64,000 nt of DNA from DATJKD01 sp963728295 (GTDB lineage: Bacteria; Pseudomonadota; Gammaproteobacteria; Steroidobacterales; Steroidobacteraceae): the NCBI GenBank assembly GCA_963728295.1, contig CAVSKB010000019.1, forward strand, positions 62,001-126,000, written 5' to 3'. Position numbers and translations under genes: made by a program. The notes beneath the pieces were generated by a model that saw only the letters and a list, made by a program, of their open reading frames with translations, ran no database searches and was not told the origin of the DNA. Of this stretch, positions 61,420 through 64,000 are shown one piece after another; within the stretch, counting starts at the first letter, position 1; every line of letters starts with the position of its first letter.

Positions 61420-61509
61420 TGGCGGAGAGGGTGGGATTCGAACCCACGAACCCCGTGAGGGGTCTCCGGTTTTCAAGACCGGTGCAATCAACCGCTCTGC
61501 CACCTCTCC
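61420..61509 (-). tRNA. tRNA-Ser (UGA anticodon)
   Basis: The cloverleaf can be drawn by hand: acceptor GGAGAGG/CCTCTCC, D arm GCAGAGCGGTTGATTGC, anticodon stem CCGGT/ACCGG with loop CTTGAAA (anticodon TGA), long variable arm ACCCCTCACGGGGT, T arm GTGGGTTCGAATCCCAC, discriminator G and encoded CCA. The long variable arm confirms Ser. It reads UCA and, by wobble, other UCN codons. Confidence 0.97.
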
Positions 61510-62198
61510 GATCGAAGTGAATCAACGGCTTAGGCGGTATTCTGCCCTACTCCGCCGAGCCTTTCTTGCCGCCCAGTTTCAATCTTGTTTTCACTGCGCC
61601 ACATCAGTCGCGCCATTGCGTCTGTCGGCTGAAAGCCTGTTCGCAGCAGATCAGAGCTCTGCATCGGCTTGCCCGTCGCTGACGGACAGACGAAGTCGTC
61701 CTCGCGCTTCGTTCCCTATGTGCGGTAGCGTACAGATGGCGCGAGCCTACCGTCGCGAGGCTCCTGGTCAGTGATCAAAAGCACTGACTTATTCAGCGAC
61801 GGGAATGACGCTGAGTACGGCATGAGGTCGTCGGAAACCGCAGTGTCACTAAAGCACTCCCCAACTGCCGACCAGGCCATTCCCGGCAAGGGCAGCCCGG
61901 TGACGCCATCTGTTTCTCAGAGTGACGTCTATGTCGGAGCGAGGCTCACACGGGGGATTCTGTACGGTCTGCCTATCAGCACGTTGTTCTGGCTGCTGAT
62001 CGCGCTGACGTTTGCTAGCTAGCGTGCATGAGTAAGGCTGCGCGGCTTGCCCGCCGCTGCTAAATCATTAGACAACAGGCGCGTAGGACTATTTCAGAGA
62101 AAAGGTTGTCGGGCGCGTTTCCCGCCACCCCTACGAATCATGCACTTGTGTGCGAGACATTAGGCGTTGTGCGCCAATCCTAAGACTTGAAAATACGC
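61510..62198. other. Gene-poor stretch between tRNA-Ser and serS
   Basis: About 690 bases with no gene I can assert except one weak ORF (61771-62022). The base composition is lower in G+C than most of the window. I see no transposon ends and no clear terminator. It may be the edge of an accessory region. Confidence 0.5.
61771..62022 (+). CDS. Possible small tail-anchored membrane protein
   Basis: 83 residues from a GTG at 61771 (or Met18). A soluble Ser/Thr-rich N-terminus is followed by a single C-terminal hydrophobic segment (GILYGLPISTLFWLLIALTF). There is no clear ribosome site and no homologue I recognise. Could be a real tail-anchored protein or chance. Confidence 0.3.
   Translation: MIKSTDLFSDGNDAEYGMRSSETAVSLKHSPTADQAIPGKGSPVTPSVSQSDVYVGARLTRGILYGLPISTLFWLLIALTFAS

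Positions 62199-64000
<1,802 letters not shown>

Overview
GC-rich bacterial chromosome, most likely a gammaproteobacterium in the Xanthomonadales/Nevskiales/Steroidobacterales neighbourhood. The lineage is inferred from gene content and order: 4.5S RNA-dnaX-ybaB-recR on one strand, divergent ppsR/ppsA, a DUF1249 (YqiB-like) gene, rarA next to serS, a TonB-dependent siderophore receptor and a wax-ester synthase. No phage, transposon or CRISPR array is visible. A striking property is that roughly 20 of about 55 genes are split by one or more single-base frame changes while the separated pieces keep their conserved family motifs. Because this hits serS and rarA as well as dispensable genes, I read most of it as indel error in the sequence. 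The SulP transporter (1.3-3.1 kb) is far worse than the rest and may be a true pseudogene.

Layout. 0-5.3 kb: 3' part of a YheS-type ABC-F gene, the broken SulP gene, an FMN alpha-hydroxy-acid dehydrogenase and a Gfo/Idh/MocA oxidoreductase that overlap by 4 bases. 5.4-10 kb: M28 lipoprotein peptidase, two small membrane proteins, tail-specific protease Prc. 10.1-18.6 kb: an operon of one lipoprotein membrane-fusion protein, two different RND pumps and an EamA transporter. 18.6-23.4 kb: coiled-coil protein plus DUF1249 protein, ppsR and ppsA. 23.5-29.9 kb: secreted sulfatase, then (minus strand) 4.5S RNA, dnaX, ybaB, recR, a Tat-exported flavoprotein and a c-type cytochrome.

30-39.7 kb: M20 hydrolase, queF, then a lipid-handling block: PhyH-type dioxygenase, alpha/beta hydrolase, WS/DGAT acyltransferase, acyl-CoA dehydrogenase, APH-family kinase, DmdC-type acyl-CoA dehydrogenase, with a divergent LysR regulator. 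40.7-46.7 kb: M64 peptidase, DUF4010 membrane protein and PrsW-like protease in one run, a GDSL esterase with a PEP-CTERM-like tail, an amidohydrolase. 46.7-57.1 kb: Fur-like palindrome and TonB receptor, class C beta-lactamase-like hydrolase, CocE/NonD hydrolase, META lipoprotein, PLD-type lipoprotein, RDD protein, PafA-like phosphatase. 57.2-62.2 kb: a run of small, less GC-rich, mostly unrecognised genes around an SRAP (YedK) gene, ending at tRNA-Ser(UGA). 62.2-64 kb: serS and the 3' part of rarA.

The genes suggest an aerobic heterotroph that degrades acyl-CoAs and possibly steroid-like or sulfated organics, stores neutral lipid, imports iron-siderophores and secretes many hydrolases. The points most worth a second look are the Tat flavoprotein/cytochrome pair, a perfect 9-bp inverted repeat in front of the SRAP gene, the M64/DUF4010/PrsW run, and the coiled-coil/DUF1249 pair.
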